Made by a program: the position numbers and the translations under genes
Part shown: piece by piece, positions 13,568-24,379 of the stretch
Layout of the letters: every line of letters begins with the position of its first letter
How positions within the stretch are numbered: position 1 is the stretch's first letter
The notes under the pieces: model-generated
Database searches by the model: none
What the model saw: the letters and a program-made list of their open reading frames with translations, nothing else
What the model was told of the DNA's origin: nothing
NCBI GenBank assembly: GCA_019787685.1
Contig: JAHNUO010000006.1
Span: 372,001 to 436,000, forward strand
Direction: 5' to 3'
Length of the DNA stretch: 64,000 nucleotides
Source of the DNA: Chiua virens
Lineage: Eukaryota > Basidiomycota > Agaricomycetes > Boletales > Boletaceae

Positions 13568-15091
13568 TTAACTACTACTAGAAATACGGCGCTTCTTCAG
13601 TGACTTTGCCACAGACTTTTGGGCGGAATTATCTCGTTCAATTCGAAAAGAAAAGGTGGGCCCGAGTGCCGACCTGCCGCGGCAGCTCTCATTATTGCCA
13701 TGTGTGAAGCGAAGTAACTGAGGGACTCGCCTGTTCCACCATAACAGAAGTTCGTCAACGAAATTTTTGTCCTCTTCAGTCTTGGTTTCTTCGAACCACT
13801 CCACTATGGCTTCATAGAACTCGTGGGTGTCAAATACACCATCGACGATCGCCCAAGAACCTGCAGAGGACAGGGCGAAACGAACCTGCAACGCAGTCAG
13901 TAATCCATTAGCATCAAATCCGGTATTAATTATGTTAACGGTAAACGACCAATTTACCTGGCAAGCCACATAGGCAATGGCGCGCGGCTGAACTGTTTGC
14001 ATACCTATGAGTTTGGCCACGTTTGACCGCGTCCGTCTATCACCTCGGCGATGTTTCTTTCCAGCGGTTGGCTCGAGACCCTCATCGTCCAATGCGGAAG
14101 ATGGAGAAATAAAGATGGCTTTGAAGGCCTGGAGTGGAGAATCAATGACGATACCTACATTTGTGTGCAGAACATGCCTTGACTAAAATTTCGTTCTTAA
14201 ACAGTCCGCTGTCGAGATTGGCAGGGTCCGACTGACCACCAGCATACAGGAAGGCCGGCCAAGATTGCGCGGTGACGAGAAAGTCGGGATGGAAGTCACG
14301 AATATTCTGCCGGTGACTGTTGGAATACATAGCCTTGTCAATTGAAATGTTTATGGCGCAGAGTTCACTCACATGGGAACGTTCCAGTCATAGTCAACTG
14401 GACACAGAAAACTTCCTGTCGCATCATTGTAGAACCCTCTCCCGCTCTTGTCTTCAGCGCTGAGGGGAGGCTCAGGCTTTGGTGTCTGCTGCATGAGCCA
14501 GTTCACGACAAATACTTTAAGCCTGTGGGTATCATCAGTGCGGCCGGTGTCAGCACCTCGTTCGAGCTGCATTTACATCAGTCCTATTGCACAAAGTCCA
14601 AGGGAATAAATTTCTGACCTGTAGTAGAGCATCGCCAAGTTCTGTCTGAGGGATGTCACGGATAGAGGGAATCCACCGCATAAGTTCCTTGTAAGATTTG
14701 TACAAACGGTTTTCCCTTGGGCGTGCCGTCAATCACACTGATAAGAAACTAAATGTAAAACAAAACGCACGCATCCGTGTGATTCACAATGTTCGCGTTG
14801 GCAACATGGGCTCGTCGGTCTGCCTCCGCCAACATGTCATTGACACTGTCGTGGAGAGACACAAGGCGTCTGATGAGTCGTCCTTTATAACGAAAACTTT
14901 GAACACTACCAAAAAAAAAAGGTCAGGTCAACGAGCACACAGAACAATTGCAAGATACTCTGCAATTCAGATCTGTACTGGAGGTTGCGAGTATTCAGGC
15001 TACGGTCTTGCAAAGCGATAAGACGTGCCACTTGTTGCATCAAAAGAGTAGTATCAATGGTCTGGGACGGGGAGTCATCTGCACTTGACAT
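13568..15091 (-). CDS. DUF6698 domain protein
   Basis: This is a member of the Agaricomycete DUF6698 family, function unknown. The start is MSSADDSPSQTIDTTLLMQQ at 15091. Middle exons give SVNDMLAEADRRAHVANAN, ENRLYKSYKELMRWIP and LKVFVVNWLMQQTPKPEPP. The DUF6698 signature is FHPDFLVTAQSWPAFLYAGG, then LFKNEILVK, AFKAIFISPSSALDDEG, then AIAYVACQVRFALSS and LLLWWNRRVPQL. It ends KKRRISSSS, a basic NLS-like tail. One intron (14129-14177) has a GC donor. The join after exon 1 is ambiguous. Proteins of this family are abundant and variable in mushrooms. The gene lies inside the block that splits the MOSC gene and appears intact. Confidence 0.75.
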
Positions 15092-15224
15092 TGTTCAGGG
15101 CGAGACGAAGATAACAGTCTAAGAGTGGAGGTCAACGATGCACGACAATATTCTCAAGATATTTAAGAACGTATTCACTGGACAAATTTCATTATCCGCG
15201 AGAACGCCACGCACACATTGGACG

Positions 15225-15545
15225 ACCATGGCCGTTGAGCCTCTCCACCCGAAATGGAAGGAGCTGTGTTAGCGTCGCTTCCGGGCCGCGCCACACGCAT
15301 GGCATGGCCATGGCCATACCAATGTTTTCTTGATGTACTGAAATGGAAGGACGTCTGCCGGACAGCGCCACCAAATGACACGGCCATGGCAATACCGAAG
15401 GCTTCCGCTTGTCTCAAAACATTGCATGACCGTGGCCATCACAGTGCCTTCTTGATGTACTATAGTGGAAGGGCGCCTGAATTGCTGCCGGGCAACGCCA
15501 CCGGATAACACGGCCATGGGTATACCAGAGCCTCCTCTTGTCGTC
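15225..15545. repeat. Tandem repeat, ~125-bp unit, about 2.5 copies
   Basis: Two full units (15300-15421 and 15422-15545) and a partial one (15225-15299) align in direct orientation. Shared landmarks are a CCATGGCC-like palindrome, cttcttgatgtact, tggaaggrcg, a gccgggcarcgccacc stretch, then acacggccatgg and a tatacc end. The stretch opens and closes with ggccatgg palindromes. It does not look coding: the frames through it are short and differ between units. It separates the DUF6698 gene from the F-box gene. Confidence 0.6.
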
Positions 15546-15706
15546 TGAAAACAGAAGAAATCAGGTGTTTGGCGACAGGCCCTAACCAGCGAAGCGACTG
15601 AATAGAATTCAAAATTTTCCAGTACATCGAACACAATAAATCCCTACCTTTTCATTCCCGAGGTCTACTCACAGTGCACACCCTCCGTCCCCCACCTTTC
15701 ATCGTT

Positions 15707-16656
15707 ATGGCTAGGGCTTCCAACAGAAGGGATCTGCCCGAGGAGGTAGAGAAAATGGTTTTTTTGTTAGCGAGTAGAAAGCCGCGTGAACTGGCTAAGT
15801 ACTCACGGGTAGCTCGTCGTGTACAAGAATGGTAAGGGCTCCTAACTGCGTCTTACATGAAGCTGAAATTCTTCCTGCGTAAGGATGGAGCCTATCCTTT
15901 ACAAAAAAATCAGTATCTCTTCTCAAGCCAACGCGAAAAGTCTTCTACTTTCGCTCGCTACGGGATCGAAGACAGTCCTACGCCTGCAAATCGGCACGTC
16001 TGTCTCCCCTGACATTGTTGCAATGCTCCTCCAACGTTGCCCTCGTCTGATCAACTTCGCTATACATGGGGAATGTAACAGCCTTCGTCAATTCTACATC
16101 ATCCTCGACGCGCTCAATAATCTCACGGACCTGAGGTACCTCTCGGTCGATCCTGCTCTGTTTTTTCAAACAGGCATCGTGCATCTTCCTGACACGCCCG
16201 CCTTCCATCGTGTTACACATCTGGATCTGACCATTGACTCAGCTTGGGAGATAGTTACTACCGGGCTTCAGTATTTCAATCGCTTGACACACTTGTCAAT
16301 GACCCGGAGAATGAGTGGTACGGCGACTCACTGCTTACTGGCACTCCTCCAACGTCAATCGTTGAAGGTGATTTTGCTGTGGGTGGATGAAATCGAAGGT
16401 CAACCCAAAGCGATCAAGTATCTGCTGAAACGGAAGTTAGATGACCCAAGAATAGTTCTGTTTTGCCAGTCAATGAAGTCAGGTGGCAGTTTCTGGCTGC
16501 GTGCAGAGCGCGTGATCGCCTGGCGGAAGGAGAACGACAGTATGTATCATCCATGATACTTTCGAAATGAGACTAACCTTCGTAGTCACTACAGTAAAGC
16601 GTCCTACAGGGTTAGAGGGTATAACTTCACGTAGCGCTGCTCCGAAGGTCTATTAG
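15707..16656 (+). CDS. F-box-like protein of Agaricomycete type
   Basis: The N-terminus MARASNRRDLPEEVEKMVF ... LAKYSRVARRVQEWMEPILY is the degenerate F-box-like start common to expanded mushroom families (LPPEL...RVxxWxEPLLYR). Leucine-rich segments follow: MLLQRCPRLINFAIHG, NLTDLRYLSVDPALFF, RVTHLDLTI, YFNRLTHLSM and LKVILLWVDEIEG. The first intron (~15839-15890) splits the Trp codon of QEW. A likely last intron begins gtatgt at ~16541 and moves the stop to 16656. Without it the frame ends at 16556. Such proteins are thought to recruit substrates to SCF ubiquitin ligases, which is inferred here. Confidence 0.6.
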
Positions 16657-16802
16657 TGATGTGACAAGTTTGGTGTTGTACATACTTTGGTGGATGGATC
16701 TAGATATGCGTTTGGTGCTCGAAAGAGAAATCAGTGTTAAGTACTTAAGTACATGGCGTAAAACTTACGATCCAGACTCTGGGTCGGTTTAAGGTGCATA
16801 TC

Positions 16803-16954
16803 TGAGGCGCTTCAAAGAGTCTTCAACCCCACCGTCGCTCGATTCGAGATGGCAACGGGGCGACCCTATGGACACATAGTCCAAAAGCGTTATCTGTGCG
16901 ACACGAAGTCAACACAGAGAGATCGATGATCTTTGAGCGGCGCAAAGCCAACTC
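16803..16954 (+). repeat. Interspersed ~150-bp repeat, copy A
   Basis: The core runs from ttcaaccccaccgtcgctcg through ggacacatagtccaaaagcg to gagcggcgcaaagccaactc. It is clearly related to copies at 25,905 (partial), 26,139, 26,890 and 29,760. Copies A, B and C are in this orientation and D and E are inverted. Read on the minus strand the copies share a short frame ending ...RFWTxCP-stop. In this copy that frame is broken by an extra stop. The rest of 16657-17307 contains no gene that I can support. Confidence 0.7.
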
Positions 16955-17307
16955 GGTATGAGCCGATGATCCGTGGGACGAGGAGGCGTAGGAAGTGTCG
17001 GCGCAAGGTCTTCAAGTTGAGGGTGGCCAGGAGTGCCAGTATGGGTGCACGAGGGACCATGTCAATGATCCGGAAGGCGTCGATCTTGAGGGAGGGCTGT
17101 AACGAGAGGGTGGGATTTGCGACACGAGGTAATGAGCGAGTGTCATGAGAGGAAATGGGCGCGACGTCGCGGGAACCATCATGATGAGTTCTTTCATGGC
17201 AGATGTGAAATGGCACCTGTCGTTTTCAGACTCAAATACTAACTCCGACACTTCGTGTACCACTTAATTGCAAGTGTCATCGAGTGCCGCAGTCTGAATG
17301 TCATATC

Positions 17308-18244
17308 ATGCCCCTCAGTGCTCAGTCTGAATCTCGTAGTCCCTCCCTTACCTCGTCAGTCGATTCAGCAATGTCATCTTCCTTACCCAGCCCACAGGAA
17401 GATGACCCTGTCCTTGTGCCTTCGCAATCGAAGTCCTCCGACAAGTTCCCATCCCGGACCTCCCACAGTCGTTTCAATCAGCTCAATCAACCCTTTCCCG
17501 ATCCCTTTCCTCCCAATCGCTACCCTGAGACGACACCTCCCTCTTCTCCTCCTGACAATCGTCGAAAGAAACGGCTTCCGTCTCATTCCTCATCCAATCC
17601 GAAGCGACAATACCATTACCACCCTTACATCCCCAGGGGAAAAGGACCTGTCCCCCCTGCGCTGCACTATGCAGCACAATCACTGGGGATAATGTCCCCC
17701 ACCGATGTAACGCTTGATGAAGTAGAGCAGGTACGTTGCATTGCGCGGGCCCGTCAACTAGCTCACATCCAAATAGGAGAAAGAAGGGTTTATTCAGGCC
17801 CTTTCTGCCATGCCCGAAACCATTTTGATGTCGGCACTTGAAGCCAAACGGGCGGATCATGAGTGCATTGCCCTACGGCTTGCACTCGCGAAGGCAGAAA
17901 TAAGATCCTCGGAGAAGCATATGGTCTTTTTGGCCAGTATGCATGACCAGCATGAAGGCGCCCACGCTGCTAGTGGGGCATGCCTTGATATATTTCATCG
18001 AGTCCTCAATCCCCGCGGTAAAGAAGATGTCGAAGATAGTAAGCAATTTTACGAGGACACTCGTGTGGAGCGGCTTACGGCGTTGGCGGTTTCTGAGGCA
18101 CACGTGGGTCAAATACAGGACGTGATTGGTCTACGACTTTCAGATCTGTTTGAAGGAGGCAGTGTTGAGCGACATGTATCCCATGGTTCGGAGGATTCAG
18201 ACTTGAGCGGATTTAGCGATTCGGAGGATGTTCGACTCGTCTGA
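17308..18244 (+). CDS. Unknown protein, Ser/Pro-rich with helical C-terminus
   Basis: The first ATG in frame is at 17308 (MPLSAQSESRSPSLTSSVDS). The N-terminal ~130 residues are Ser/Pro/Gln-rich with a basic patch (RRKKRLPSH) and an HYHPYIPRGKGPVPP element. One intron (~17731-17777, gtacgt...atag) leads to a helical, charged second half. That half runs EKEGFIQALSAMPETILMSA, ALEAKRADHECIALRLALAK, then an acidic Ser-rich tail ending SEDVRLV. No domain is recognised. It lies just upstream of the DUF6532 gene in the same orientation. Similar two-part architecture is common in lineage-specific mushroom proteins, and I do not assign a role. Confidence 0.5.
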
Positions 18245-18415
18245 GGGATTTAAAGGGGATACATTACCGCTATCCTCACCCGCGGTGTCCCTTCTGTTGT
18301 AATCTTACTTTCTATTCCAAATCAAGTTTGTGTATGCCTATTGGTGTATGTTTTCATTTTATCTTAATGCCATATACCGAATGGGATCCTTCGACTTACA
18401 CTGACACTGATCACG

Positions 18416-19343
18416 ATGGCGCACACCACCTCCCAGGTACGTATGTTACGCGTCACTGCGCACCAATGTGTATAAAGTATTGTTCAGTATTACTATCAGT
18501 ATCCATCGGACCCATCGCCAGACATTCCAGCCAGTAGTGGAAACACAAACCGTGATGTTGACCTCCAGGATCCCACCCTCGAGCCACAGCTTGCAACCGC
18601 TTCCAACATCAACGCCGATATCGAATTGACAGGTGATGGGATTGAATGGTTCCCAGCCCCCCGGGATCCGATTCAAGCCCATGCCAACCGTATTGTCGCC
18701 CCCGAAAATCCCATCCATACCCATGCGCACACGGGACCTAGTGAATGGGATCTCCAGTATACTCAGTCTATTGCCCATCAAATCCCCCCCGTTTATTATC
18801 GCCCCGAGCTTCCCATTCACTACGCTCAATCCGCTCACCTTGTTCCCCCCCCCATTCACTTTCACACTAAACCTGTCGCCCACCATCCGATTAACTATCC
18901 CGTTCATTACACTTGTGCGACCTTGAGCCCTGTCGCCCTTGGGAATCCCGCACCCATCAACGTCAACAACGATGAACGGGGCGACGATATAAACCCTACC
19001 ATCGCATCTTCGTCCATTACCCCTGCCGTTCCAAGTAAAAAGCGGGTGAGTCGTCGAAACATTTCAACCTGGCAATATATTAACAAATTAAGCAAGAAAT
19101 ACGAAATACGTACCGTCCAGGCTTGCGGCGGCGGCGGCGGCGGCGACGACGACAGTGGTGGTGACAATAATGGCGGCAGCAAGGCACCTGCTGAGCTGCC
19201 TGTTGTGAACCTTTCCCCCACCGCTATTCAGCTGATGTATAACCGCGTCAAAAACTACATCCGAGAAAGAATGGTCAGGGTGGAGGCAGTGATGACGGAT
19301 AGTGGGCGAAACAACGAAATTACGGACGCCATGAACAACGCGA
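18416..19343 (+). pseudogene. DUF6532 gene, 5' part, interrupted by LTR element
   Basis: A tiny first exon (18416-18436, MAHTTSQ) joins by an intron to a long exon beginning YPSDPSPDIPASSGN. This exon has a His/Pro-rich middle (HYAQSAHLVPPPIHFHTKP), a basic stretch KKRVSRRN and a Gly6-Asp3 run from GGC/GAC triplets near 19130. It then enters the start of the DUF6532-like region (LSPTAIQLMYNRVKNYIRER). At codon GCG (19340-19342) the reading frame is cut by the retrotransposon at 19344. The stop at 19346 belongs to the LTR. The remainder continues at 25,088 in the same frame once one copy of the 4-bp target duplication is removed. Confidence 0.8.
19340..19343. repeat. Target-site duplication, left copy (GCGA)
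   Basis: GCGA precedes the TGTAG start of the left LTR and is repeated at 25088-25091 after the CTACA end of the right LTR. Removing one copy restores a continuous host frame across the junction, which supports this as the integration duplication. Confidence 0.75.
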
Positions 19344-20051
19344 TGTAGAAAAGTAATATAAGGTTGAATGAGAAGAAAGGTGGGGCGATAAGTTCGTCCC
19401 AAGGGGGGGTTATGTTTGAAGGGATGATGGATTCAGGTTTGTCTAAGAGTCCTAGAAGCTGCTGGACAATCCGGAATGAAAAGCGGTCGATATAAGAGTA
19501 TCCGGGGGGGGGCGAAGCGATGAGGGTATTGATTCGAGTAGATGAGACGTCGAGGAACGATAGGACGAGGTAAAAGAGAAGCTATCCAGCTCACTCACGC
19601 ACGGGAGAGTAAACAGGAGATCTCCTGAACGCAGAAAGACAATATTTTTGTGTTAGAAACAGGGTTTTATAGTCCTGGGCATATCCCAGGACTGTTAAAG
19701 GTAATCCGACCCTAAGTAAGTGTACAGGATTGACGTAGGGTGAGTATGGAAAGAAGGGGTGTCAAACCTTGTAGATGACAAAGAAAGGGAAGGTGTTAGG
19801 ATAGTAATGACCTTAATAAGGCCAAATCGAGTAGAACAAGTCAAATCGGATGAAGCGGAATACGTACGAAAGCACCGGATTGGATCGCGTTGACTCGGAT
19901 TGGACTCGGATTGAACTCGGATGATCTGTAAATGCTAGGAATGAAACCGGGCTGGCACGAAGTCGATGGCGGATGAGACGGGAGATGATATGACATGATG
20001 AAGAGCGAGGAAAATGTATCCTACAACCGTAGGGAGTATCTAACTCCTACA
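19344..20051 (-). repeat. Long terminal repeat, left copy (3' LTR of element)
   Basis: This 708-bp LTR runs from TGTAGAAAAG to CTCCTACA. Internal structure includes a 9-bp stem hairpin (agtcctggg/cccaggact, loop catat, 19671-19693) and a 14-bp palindrome caggagatctcctg near 19613-19626. A run of G occurs near 19503, and the motif actcggattg is repeated near 19892-19920. It matches the right LTR over its whole length as far as I can read. Confidence 0.88.
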
Positions 20052-20205
20052 CCCGAGGGGAACTTGGATGCCGACTGTCCTCAGTCGGTCACGTGATGTA
20101 CGCGCGAGCTGGGTTTGAAAACTGAACAATGCGCCACCGGACATTACTTGAACGCGTCGCGTCCACACTTCTCTTCTATTCTCTTTTATCTTTTACACTT
20201 CCACT

Positions 20206-21492
20206 ATGTCGTACGCCGAGTCGATCCTCAAATACGTGGACACGCAGAAAGCGGTCGATCCGTACGAACCACGCGTCTTCGCCGAGACGGAGCTGAAGCA
20301 TGCGAACGGACGCGCCAGGGACTTCGCGAAGACGATCCCGGACGACAGGGAGGACCTGGCCGAGGAGCAAACGATGTGGCGAGAGGAATGGGATGAGATC
20401 CTGGTACGTAGTTAACCGATCGCGTCTCGTCGTGTACTAACCGCGAACTATTCGTTTTTACAGAAACATCTCAGCGATTGCCTTCGACAGGCTCGGGACG
20501 CCGGCGTCGAGGCTCGGGTTGACAACGCGGTCACCCTCGCGATTCAAGAGTCGCAGAAGGCGATGGAACGGTGGGACGCGGCCAAGAAGCTACGAAAGGC
20601 GGCTGATGACGCGGCGAAGGCAACGGCAGCAGTGCACGAGAGTGAGGAACGAGAGGACGCAGGGGGCGAGAAGACGCGAAGGAGGCGCGAGGAGAAGGGG
20701 AAAGCGCCAGAGGGGAGAGAGAAACGGAAGGTGCGTGTCCGGATACATATCCGGTACGCGCGATGCTAACGAGGTTATACACACAGCGTCCTATCGTGAT
20801 GGAGAACGAGTCGGAGGGCGAGGACGAGCCGATCATCGTCGAAAGCAGCACGGCCAAGAGCACGCCGCCGACTCATACCGATTCGCTGCGGGAGGAAGGC
20901 GACATCGACCACGAGGTGCCGTGCGAGCGGTGCGAGGGCGCAGGGTACCCCTGCTTTGGGGTTCCTAGTCGTGTATGCAGACGCTGCGGAAAGGACCGCC
21001 AGAGCTGCACCTATTCAAGCGGACGTGGCGGCAAGAGGGCGAAGACGGATGGGAAGGTAGAAGCGACGAGGGTCCCAGGTGAGCAATAACACGTTGCTCA
21101 TCAATCCGCGTGTATTAATACACGGTTTAGCTTCGCAAAAACCGGTGGTATTCGTACCACCGCGCCGACTGTTCGCGGAACCGTCCAATCCGGTTCCGGA
21201 TACGCGCAAGGCAAGGCCGAAGCCGCGTCCTAAGGCTAAGGCATCCATCGTGGACAACGAGGAGGAAGAGGATACGGGCCTCAAGAAGAAGCAGAAGACG
21301 TCGGGTCAAGACGGACCTACGCGCTCTCAGGTCGACGCGGCCAAACGGGCCGTGCTCGCTATGGAGGCAGAGCTGCTCGCCTCCAAAACCGAGTACAAGA
21401 CGCTCGAGATGCAGTTGGCGGATAAAGGGACGGCAATCGCGTCGAAGGAGGCTGAGTTGGAGAAGGTGAAGGCCGTACTACGGCTTCTGTAG
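20206..21492 (+). CDS. Element-borne Cys-cluster coiled-coil protein
   Basis: This is a four-exon gene carried on the opposite strand to gag. It starts MSYAESILKYVDTQKAVDP and has charged helices (RARDFAKTIPDDREDLAEEQ, AIQESQKAMERWDAAKK) and a basic run (KTRRRREEKGK). An acidic linker is followed by a cysteine cluster EVPCERCEGAGYPCFG, then RVCRRCGKDRQSCTY (CxxC...C...CxxC...C). A basic Pro/Lys segment (RKARPKPRPKAKAS) and a C-terminal coiled coil (LAMEAELLASKTEYKTLEMQ) complete it. Introns are at ~20404-20461, 20731-20787 and 21081-21130, all GT-AG. The cluster resembles fungal zinc-binding DNA-binding folds but not the classic C6 spacing. It could bind nucleic acid, which is inferred. It is either a captured host gene or an element-specific regulator. 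Confidence 0.65.
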
Positions 21493-22019
21493 ATAGGGTC
21501 GTCGTTCCCGCTGTGTCGTAGTATAGCAATCGATCCGTGTCCTCTGTCCAATCCGGTCGCGATCCTTAATTAAGCAACGAATGGAAAGTGATCAATAAAA
21601 CGAAATGTGAGTGAAAAGAAACGAGAATAATTAATACGGGGTGCGGTTGTCCATCCGGCTTGTCTTCTTCGGTCATCTTTCGAGTCTATACCTGCACTAA
21701 TCGCTTCGCCGAGCGGCCGGATTGCGTATGACAGTATTCGGTTTCAGATGAGAGAAAAGAAGTAGTAGCGAAAGTGAATATCTAAATAACAACGGTTATG
21801 ATCGAAGACAAAGGAACTGGCAGTATACGGATGGTTTCGTTGTTTTATTTTTCTGTCTTGTTGTATCGAAGGAAAGAGTGTATCGTATAAATTGTCTGTG
21901 TGTTTATCGGCGGTTTTCGTTGTTTTAGAGGCACCGGATCGAATCCCGGGGTGAGATAGAGAACGCCGGTCGAATCCCGGGGTAGAGACGGATACGTATC
22001 ATATGGCTGACTTTATGTT
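21493..22019. other. Non-coding spacer between convergent element genes
   Basis: No gene is seen in these 527 bp between the ends of the two convergent element genes. It contains two near-identical copies of cgaatcccggggt (around 21939 and 21970), each preceded by a ccggat/ccggt element, and two copies of tttcgttgttttat/g (near 21836 and 21916). It probably holds both 3' ends and polyadenylation signals (e.g. aataaaacgaaatg near 21594). Confidence 0.4.
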
Positions 22020-24068
22020 TTATGCTTTGAGACGATGCTTGGACCATTGCCAAGTAGTCGCGACGTCGACTAACAACGGCGGATCATCAGGTTGAACTAT
22101 AAAATCAATGAACCGGTTAGTAATGCGCAGAAACGGATCCGTATACGAGCGGATGGCATCGAAAGTGCGTGTTATGCGACTAAAAACGTGAAAAACTGAG
22201 CTTGGCATTAGGTACCAACCAAGCTCACACCGAGGGGAACTTGAAATGATGACCTCCCGGGCATCGAAAGTACGCAAGGGCTGCGTTATATGTACTCGCG
22301 GATTAAGCAGTGACAGATGGGGAATAGGCGGATTAAGTTTTGAAGGCTCCGCGGTGAAACCGGCTACCCAGGCGGATGGTGAGGACGAAGGCAAAGCGGC
22401 CGTAACGGAAGACCGGATGTGAACGAGGGGAACTTGAATAGTAAACGACAGGAACGCGGATGAACGAATGCAAGAAGGAGGCGGATTAAAATGGGGTAAG
22501 GACTCGTGTGTAGGTAGAATGAGTAGTTGAAAGGTGCCCGCACGAACGTTCAGATGTTTCGTGGGCCTTGGGAGTATGCAAACGGCAGCGATCCGGATAC
22601 GACCGGTTGGGACTGTCTCAGCCGGCGGATCATGACGATCCTTTACAAACCGGCTGACACTCGTTCGTCCTAAAATGTTAGTTTCGCGCGGGTATGAAAC
22701 AAAAATAGATAAAAATGAATGCCTGGGACGGTCAGGGTACAGCCGAGGGGGCTCGTGTATGCTGCGGATCGAAACGATATTACCGGCCGGTAACGCCTGA
22801 CTCGGTACAATAGCGGTCCGCGGATGGAGCAGCTGTAGTAGGAAAAGGGAAAATGATCGGCGCGAATGGGGGATGGGTCGATAGGGAGCATTTGAGAGTG
22901 ATTTCGGGGGAATGGGACGAGAGGCCGGATCGGATGCGAGACCGAGTGCGGACACGACAACGGGGGTATTTCGTAGCTGGGACATGGCGGGGCTGATTAT
23001 AGGTTCTACCGGTCCGTCATTTGGATCGTCCGAATCACGACCGGTTTCGATTGGACGTGGTGCTGTGTCGTGTATTACCAGCCGAGTTGTTACCGAATAT
23101 GACAGAGTGTCCGGTTCGATGTCAAGCAGGTCGCAAGGACAGGCTGACCGTGCGTCCGTGATGCTGAGAGGTGTCGTGATGACGGTTGCACGAGGTGCAA
23201 TCGGGGTTGAGAGTGGTGAGACCGGTTCAGTTAACACGGTCGAATCGATAATAAAATCCGTCGGTCGTTCCGTAACCGACGGTCGCGATGACAGAGCAAC
23301 ACACGGGTTGATGTCCGTATCCGGTGCGATAACCGCAACACTATACGAGTTAGTAGGCGGTCCTTGGATTGATGGTGAAATAAAAACGGATGAAGAGATG
23401 GGTCGGTTGTACGGAAGCGGATTGTAAGTGTCAGGTAGCGAAAGTGAAGGTGATCGAAGGCAAAGCGAAGGTGTAGGTGTAAAATAAGAATGTGATCCTG
23501 ATAAAAGAAACTCGGCTGCGTCACGAACGTCATCGAGCGCATACGAGGCATCCGGGTGGATATCCGGTCGCAGGATCGCTAACCGTCGACGAATCTCGTA
23601 CTGTAAATCGACTGGGAAACCATTAAGAAAAAGAAAGTCTCGGTCAAGAGTTGCTATTCGTTGTCGGGTGAGAAGGAATGATGCTACTTTTGTAAATTCC
23701 CGAATATACTTCCCCAGCTCGTCAAGGGAGCGCATTGACTTGGATCGATAGTGATTGACGAGATTTTGGAGATCCTCGAAACGGTACCGGTTATTGAGTT
23801 CCGGGTAGAGTGTCTTGACGGCTATAACGAACGCCTGCCAATCCGGTGGATCGGCAACCGCTTCAGGTAGGGTCTCCCAAAGGTCGCGTATACTGGGATC
23901 GACGTAATGCAATGCATACCGTACTTTCTTCGATTGGGGCAGTCCGACGCATGTGCAAAGGAAGTCGACGTCGTCTAGATATGGTTGGAGATGGGAAGCT
24001 TTTCCGCTGAAGGTTGGTGCATCCAGGGTGCCTCGATACGGCATCCGGATTATGCTAGCCGCGATCAT
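22020..24068 (-). CDS. Gag-like structural protein of LTR retrotransposon
   Basis: This is a single-exon frame of 682 residues. The N-terminal ~190 residues have the retrotransposon gag capsid pattern. MPYRGTLDAPTFSGKASHLQ is followed by YLDDVDFLCTCVGLPQSKKV, YALHYVDPSIRDLWETLPEA, WQAFVIAVKTLYPELNNRYR, FEDLQNLVNHYRSKSMRSL and GKYIREFTKVASFLLTRQRI. The remaining two thirds is Ser/Pro/Thr-rich and without a recognisable fold. There is no CCHC zinc knuckle, protease motif or downstream pol frame. The gene starts 311 bp inside the right LTR, as expected for gag in an element read on the minus strand. Confidence 0.75.
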   Translation of the reverse strand: MIAASIIRMPYRGTLDAPTFSGKASHLQPYLDDVDFLCTCVGLPQSKKVRYALHYVDPSIRDLWETLPEAVADPPDWQAFVIAVKTLYPELNNRYRFEDLQNLVNHYRSKSMRSLDELGKYIREFTKVASFLLTRQRIATLDRDFLFLNGFPVDLQYEIRRRLAILRPDIHPDASYALDDVRDAAEFLLSGSHSYFTPTPSLCLRSPSLSLPDTYNPLPYNRPISSSVFISPSIQGPPTNSYSVAVIAPDTDINPCVALSSRPSVTERPTDFIIDSTVLTEPVSPLSTPIAPRATVITTPLSITDARSACPCDLLDIEPDTLSYSVTTRLVIHDTAPRPIETGRDSDDPNDGPVEPIISPAMSQLRNTPVVVSALGLASDPASRPIPPKSLSNAPYRPIPHSRRSFSLFLLQLLHPRTAIVPSQALPAGNIVSIRSIHEPPRLYPDRPRHSFLSIFVSYPRETNILGRTSVSRFVKDRHDPPAETVPTGRIRIAAVCILPRPTKHLNVRAGTFQLLILPTHESLPHFNPPPSCIRSSAFLSFTIQVPLVHIRSSVTAALPSSSPSAWVAGFTAEPSKLNPPIPHLSLLNPRVHITQPLRTFDAREVIISSSPRCELGWYLMPSSVFHVFSRITRTFDAIRSYTDPFLRITNRFIDFIVQPDDPPLLVDVATTWQWSKHRLKA

Positions 24069-24359
24069 GATGGACGGAAATGGTGTCAGTTGATTGTCTG
24101 ATGCGCTCGTGACCTTCGTAGCTAAGGGCGGATGTATCGTGAGACACGGCGGAAGGGTTAGTAACGGTACAGGGGTGCGAGCAGGGTGAACGGGGACTAA
24201 AAGTCAGAAGGTATCGTAACCGGATCCGAAAAAAAAATATAAGGTTTGTGAAACCGGACAAGGCACAAGTCTGGGACGGGTGTAGGCGAGGTGCGCGGCA
24301 AAATGAAGGAAAAGCAGTAGGAGAGCAAGGACGTCCGAATCCGACCCTTCTGAAACCAC

Positions 24360-24377
24360 CCCTCGCGGTGGGCTCCA
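24360..24377 (-). promoter_or_regulatory. Putative primer-binding site
   Basis: On the minus strand the first bases after the right LTR read AC then TGGAGCCCACCGCGAGGG. The TGG start two bases from the LTR end is the usual layout for priming by the CCA end of a tRNA. The primer would be a tRNA whose 5' acceptor strand starts near GCCCACC. I have not identified which tRNA this is. Confidence 0.5.
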
Positions 24378-24379
24378 GT

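Noticed and set aside
19343..19348. TAG at 19346 as the natural end of the DUF6532 protein
   Set aside because: The stop lies within the TGTAG start of the LTR. The domain continues in frame after the right LTR.
21935..21985. cgaatcccggggt repeats as possible tRNA T-arm/B-box
   Set aside because: No cloverleaf or A-box can be drawn around either copy. Treated as a short direct repeat.
22912..23427. 171-codon + frame inside the LTR element
   Set aside because: Antisense to the Ser/Pro-rich part of gag. Gly/Ser/Thr composition is that of a shadow frame.
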